Shown here one piece after another: positions 63,869-64,000 of a stretch of 64,000 bases of DNA; positions within the stretch are counted from its first letter, which is position 1; every line of letters starts with the position of its first letter. A program made the position numbers and the translations under genes. This stretch comes from Pseudomonas fluorescens. Its GTDB lineage: Bacteria > Pseudomonadota > Gammaproteobacteria > Pseudomonadales > Pseudomonadaceae. Under the pieces are notes generated by a model that saw nothing but the letters and a program-made list of their open reading frames with translations, did not search any database and was not told the origin of the DNA. The stretch is taken from NCBI RefSeq assembly GCF_902497625.1, contig NZ_CABVGX010000012.1, forward strand, positions 1 to 64,000, read 5' to 3'.

Positions 63869-64000
63869 ATGCTCAATCTGTTTCGCCACAAAAGGCAGAA
63901 GCCCACTCCACCACCGACCGTGAGCGTCGCCGAAGGTTACCTGCCCGTCGAGTCGGCCCTCAGTTTGTTAGCGGCGGAGCACCGCCGTCAGTTGCTCGAT
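63869..64000 (+). CDS. traI: TraI-like MobH relaxase (partial, 5' end only)
   Basis: The frame from the ATG at 63869 (CGGAGG upstream) is open to the window edge: MLNLFRHKRQ, a Pro-rich stretch, then EGYLPVESALSLLAAEHRRQLLD. This is the typical N-terminus of MobH relaxases of ICEclc/PFGI-type elements. Catalytic HD motifs lie beyond the window. The region upstream (63659-63868) is the likely oriT area. A short direct repeat AAAAGGCT at about 63825-63839 is the only feature seen there. Confidence 0.72.
   Translation, partial: MLNLFRHKRQKPTPPPTVSVAEGYLPVESALSLLAAEHRRQLLD

Larger units (their letters stand above)
34805..64000. mobile_element. Integrative and conjugative element core (PFL_47xx / ICEclc-type T4SS), partial
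   Basis: A continuous series of ICE families is present: AlpA, parA and topB remnants, STY4534-like, RadC, PilL-like lipoprotein, TraD, the TIGR037xx series, a VirB4-like ATPase, TraG, DUF3742, ArdC and the start of TraI. Integrase, dnaB, parB, ssb and attachment sites are not in the window. The left boundary is approximate, and the element continues past the right edge. Whether the catabolic genes at 2-33.7 kb are cargo of the same element cannot be decided here. Confidence 0.85.

Overview
The window looks like Pseudomonas, or a close gammaproteobacterial relative. It carries OprD-type porins, aromatic-acid:H+ symporters, IclR- and PucR-type regulators, and a long integrative and conjugative element (ICE) backbone whose proteins match the PFL_47xx families first named in Pseudomonas. 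No rRNA, tRNA, CRISPR array or intact insertion sequence was seen.

Positions 1-2.1 kb are a junction zone: the start of a reverse-strand quinone-oxidoreductase-like gene cut by the window edge, then fragments of nhaA, chrA and an IS1182-type transposase. Positions 2.1-11.1 kb form a 3-hydroxybenzoate/gentisate unit on the minus strand: OprD porin, 3-hydroxybenzoate 6-hydroxylase, an FAA-family hydrolase, gentisate 1,2-dioxygenase and an AAHS transporter. A divergent IclR regulator follows, then a LeuC/LeuD-like pair best read as maleate hydratase. No maleylpyruvate isomerase is visible, so the inferred route is gentisate > maleylpyruvate > maleate + pyruvate > D-malate. The two promoter regions share a 32-nt motif (28/32 identical), so one regulator probably controls both units.

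Positions 11.4-32 kb hold a second catabolic block. It has a GMC oxidoreductase, a class-3-like aldehyde dehydrogenase (ALDH) and a carotenoid-cleavage-type oxygenase with all four iron-binding histidines (candidate stilbenoid or phenylpropenoid cleavage). A decayed ALDH pseudogene and a FUSC-type aromatic efflux protein come next. Then comes a plus-strand row of MFS transporter, FAA hydrolase, IclR regulator, MhpA-like hydroxylase, VOC extradiol dioxygenase and ALDH. Two paralogous proteins resembling the MpaB/rubber-oxygenase (DUF2236) family flank a PucR-type regulator and share an operator-like motif. A MetA-type outer-membrane protein and a chemoreceptor end the block. Together these suggest uptake, side-chain cleavage, aldehyde oxidation and two ring-cleavage branches for a plant aromatic. 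The substrate is inference.

From about 34.8 kb to the end is an ICE core: AlpA, a parA remnant joined by a deletion to a topB lacking its 5' end, an STY4534-like protein, RadC, a complete-looking row of type IV secretion genes (40.4-61.1 kb), ArdC antirestriction and the start of a MobH-type TraI relaxase. Inside the transfer region sit a reverse-strand membrane-protein gene and a zeta-toxin/antitoxin cassette with an XRE regulator. The most unusual signals are non-coding: a roughly 127-nt structured element present twice (37.6 and 61.6 kb) with compensatory changes, a family of nested CCC-GGGG/CCCC-GGG hairpins ahead of four ICE genes, and a terminator-like hairpin holding the ribosome-binding site of the first transfer gene. 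The parA-topB deletion suggests impaired replication or maintenance functions. No integrase or att site lies in the window.
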